A stretch of 18,253 nucleotides of DNA, taken from the NCBI GenBank assembly GCA_937871415.1, contig CALMQD010000111.1, forward strand, positions 1 to 18,253, given 5' to 3'. Position 1 is the first letter of the stretch. Each line of letters begins with the position of its first letter. The notes beneath the pieces were generated by a model, which was given only the letters and a program-made list of their open reading frames with translations, ran no database searches and was not told the DNA's origin. This DNA comes from an uncultured Phycisphaerales bacterium. GTDB taxonomy: Bacteria > Planctomycetota > Phycisphaerae > Phycisphaerales > UBA1924. A program made the translations under genes and the position numbers. This document shows positions 16,653 to 18,253 of this stretch, one piece after another.

Positions 16653-18253
16653 ATGCTCCCCGAACAACCGCCATCTCGGCCGAATCCGGACGAACTGATC
16701 GCTCGTTTGCGGCGCACCCGGTCGTCCACCGACACCGCCAATCCCGCCCCGGACGGTTCAGCCGCGTTGTTCGGCGCAGCCAACGCGGGCGACGGCGCGC
16801 CGCCCCCGGGCCACCTCAAGATCTTCTTCGGCATGTGCCCCGGGGTGGGCAAGACATACGCGATGCTGGCCGCGGCTCAGCGGATGGCGGCCCAGGGGGT
16901 GGACGTCGCCGTCGGCATCGCCGAGACACACGGGAGGACCGAGACGGAGCAGATGCTGCTGGGTCTCGACATCCTGCCGCGCCGGAGGGTCACGTACGGG
17001 GGTGTGGAACTGCGCGAGTTCGACGCCGACGCAGCGATCCGGCGCAGGCCCGACATCCTGCTCGTGGACGAACTGGCGCACACCAACGCGCCCGGTTCGG
17101 CCCGCGAGAAGCGGTGGCAGGACGTGCGCGAGTGCCTGCGTGCCGGGATCAACGTCTACACCACGCTCAACGTCCAGCACCTGGAATCGCTCAACGACGT
17201 GGTCGCCCAGATCACCGGCGTCAGGGTCGGCGAGACCGTGCCGGACCACGTCTTCGATGAGGCCGACGAGATCGAACTGGTAGACCTCCCACCCGAGGCC
17301 CTGCACGAACGCCTGCGCGCGGGGAAGGTGTACCTCGGCGAGAACGCGGCGAGGGCGGTCGACCCCGGCGACGGATTCTTCCGCCGGGGCAACCTGACGG
17401 CGCTGCGTGAACTGGCGCTGAGGCGAACCGCGGAGTGGGTCGACTCCGACATGCGCCGCTACAAGCAGGACCGAGGCATCCGCGCCGTGTGGCCCGCGGG
17501 CGAGCGCATCGTCGTCGCCGTCAGCCCCAGCCCCATGTCGGGCAAACTCGTGCGCGCCGCCAAGCGCATGGCCGCGGGGCTGCACGCCGATCTCATCGCG
17601 GTCTACGTCGAGACTCCGAGGTCTACGCACCTCTCCGCGTCCGACCGCGCCCGGCTCGACGCGAACCTCCGCCTCGCGGAGAGCCTGGGCGCGACCACGG
17701 CCACGCTGTCGGGAGAGAACGCGGCCCGGCAACTGATCGCGTTTGCGCACGCCCGGAACGTGAGCAAGATCGTCGTCGGCAAGACCGAGCGCCCCCGCTG
17801 GAAGGAACTGGTCCTCGGTTCCTTCATCGACAATCTCATCCGCGAGAGCGGGGATGTGGACATCTACGTCGTGCGGGGCGACGAGGGACCGACCGCCGCA
17901 GAGCATGCGTTCGATGCGTCCGGCGCGAGCGCCCACCGGCGTCGCTCGGGCGCCCGCGCGGCGTGGCAGATCGCCCGCAGCGCCGTGGTGGTGGCCGCCG
18001 CCGCGGCCCTCGCGTGGCTGTTCTATCACCCGCCCGACCTTTCGGACGAGTCGCTGATCCTGCTGGGCGGCGTGGTCGTCGCGGCGCTGTGGTGCGGACG
18101 GGCCGGTGCCGCGGCGGCGAGCGTGCTGGCGGTTCTGGCCTTCAACTTCCTGTTCACCGAGCCCCGGTTTTCGCTCAACATCTACGACTCCGGCAACGTG
18201 CTCACGTTCGGGGTCATGCTCGCGGTCGGGCTGGTGGTCGGGACGCTGGCGGC
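16653..18253 (+). CDS. kdpD: Sensor histidine kinase KdpD, N-terminal 533 residues (3' end off window)
   Basis: The membrane sensor that, when K+ or turgor is low, phosphorylates KdpE to switch on kdpFABC. Visible parts: a Pro/Ala-rich extension at 1-52, the KdpD domain with Walker A GMCPGVGKT (60-68) and ILLVDELAHTNAPGS (135-149), a universal-stress-protein-like domain at about 285-408 (IVVAVSPSP, then IVVGKTER), and membrane segments from about 441 (VVVAAAAALAWLF, LLGGVVVAALW, VLAVLAFNFLF, VMLAVGLVVG). The sequence stops before the dimerisation His and ATPase domains. In the stress domain, SPS is followed after exactly 20 residues by LIAVY, close to the SxS-x20-FTAxY motif described for c-di-AMP binding in Staphylococcus KdpD. 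The ATG lacks a clear SD. It begins 222 bases after kdpC with the antisense small gene between, so it may have its own promoter. Confidence 0.95.
   Translation, partial: MLPEQPPSRPNPDELIARLRRTRSSTDTANPAPDGSAALFGAANAGDGAPPPGHLKIFFGMCPGVGKTYAMLAAAQRMAAQGVDVAVGIAETHGRTETEQMLLGLDILPRRRVTYGGVELREFDADAAIRRRPDILLVDELAHTNAPGSAREKRWQDVRECLRAGINVYTTLNVQHLESLNDVVAQITGVRVGETVPDHVFDEADEIELVDLPPEALHERLRAGKVYLGENAARAVDPGDGFFRRGNLTALRELALRRTAEWVDSDMRRYKQDRGIRAVWPAGERIVVAVSPSPMSGKLVRAAKRMAAGLHADLIAVYVETPRSTHLSASDRARLDANLRLAESLGATTATLSGENAARQLIAFAHARNVSKIVVGKTERPRWKELVLGSFIDNLIRESGDVDIYVVRGDEGPTAAEHAFDASGASAHRRRSGARAAWQIARSAVVVAAAAALAWLFYHPPDLSDESLILLGGVVVAALWCGRAGAAAASVLAVLAFNFLFTEPRFSLNIYDSGNVLTFGVMLAVGLVVGTLA

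Noticed and set aside
16646..17260. GTG-started 204-codon frame overlapping kdpD
   Set aside because: It is out of frame with the clear KdpD motifs and has no recognisable signature.

Overview
The window is GC-rich coding DNA, very probably from a planctomycete of the class Phycisphaerae. This rests on the strong third-position GC bias, the many genes with weak or no Shine-Dalgarno (SD) site, and a secreted protein ending in the paired, Cys-flanked dockerin-like tag common in that group. No rRNA, tRNA, CRISPR array, insertion sequence or phage gene was recognised.

Left part (1-5414): a glycoside hydrolase family 31 gene runs leftwards off the window edge. It has a single in-frame TGA where the family has a conserved Trp, while the rest of the frame (checked codon by codon to base 2) is intact. 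A secreted dockerin-tagged protein of unknown function is divergent from it.

Middle (5519-10925): a type I ABC exporter half-transporter with a long Arg-rich N-terminal extension faces a two-gene leftward unit, pheS plus a four-helix membrane protein. This pheS has no pheT beside it, carries a 14-Gly insertion encoded by a G-rich tract, and may be leaderless. A beta-barrel porin-like gene follows, also leftward.

Right part (11208-18253): a complete Kdp high-affinity K+ uptake cluster, with an uncharacterised small membrane protein gene, then kdpF, kdpA, kdpB, kdpC, and the sensor kinase gene kdpD, which is cut off by the window edge. The small ORF, kdpF and kdpA overlap by ATGA/GTGA junctions and should be translationally coupled. 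KdpF, A, B and C form the ATP-driven K+ pump and KdpD would sense K+ shortage or turgor. The divergent porin could give K+ a route through the outer membrane. Three 11-bp direct-repeat units lie just upstream of the operon, in the arrangement used by OmpR/PhoB-family regulators such as KdpE; kdpE itself is not in the window. Between kdpC and kdpD a 56-residue PLDc_N-type membrane protein gene lies on the opposite strand. Its leader can form two mutually exclusive hairpins around its SD site.

Most of the window is recognisable biology. The least explained items are the lone TGA in the GH31 gene, the poly-Gly/G-quadruplex tract in pheS, the switch-like leader of the small antisense gene, the structured leader of the porin, and the small ORF leading the kdp operon.
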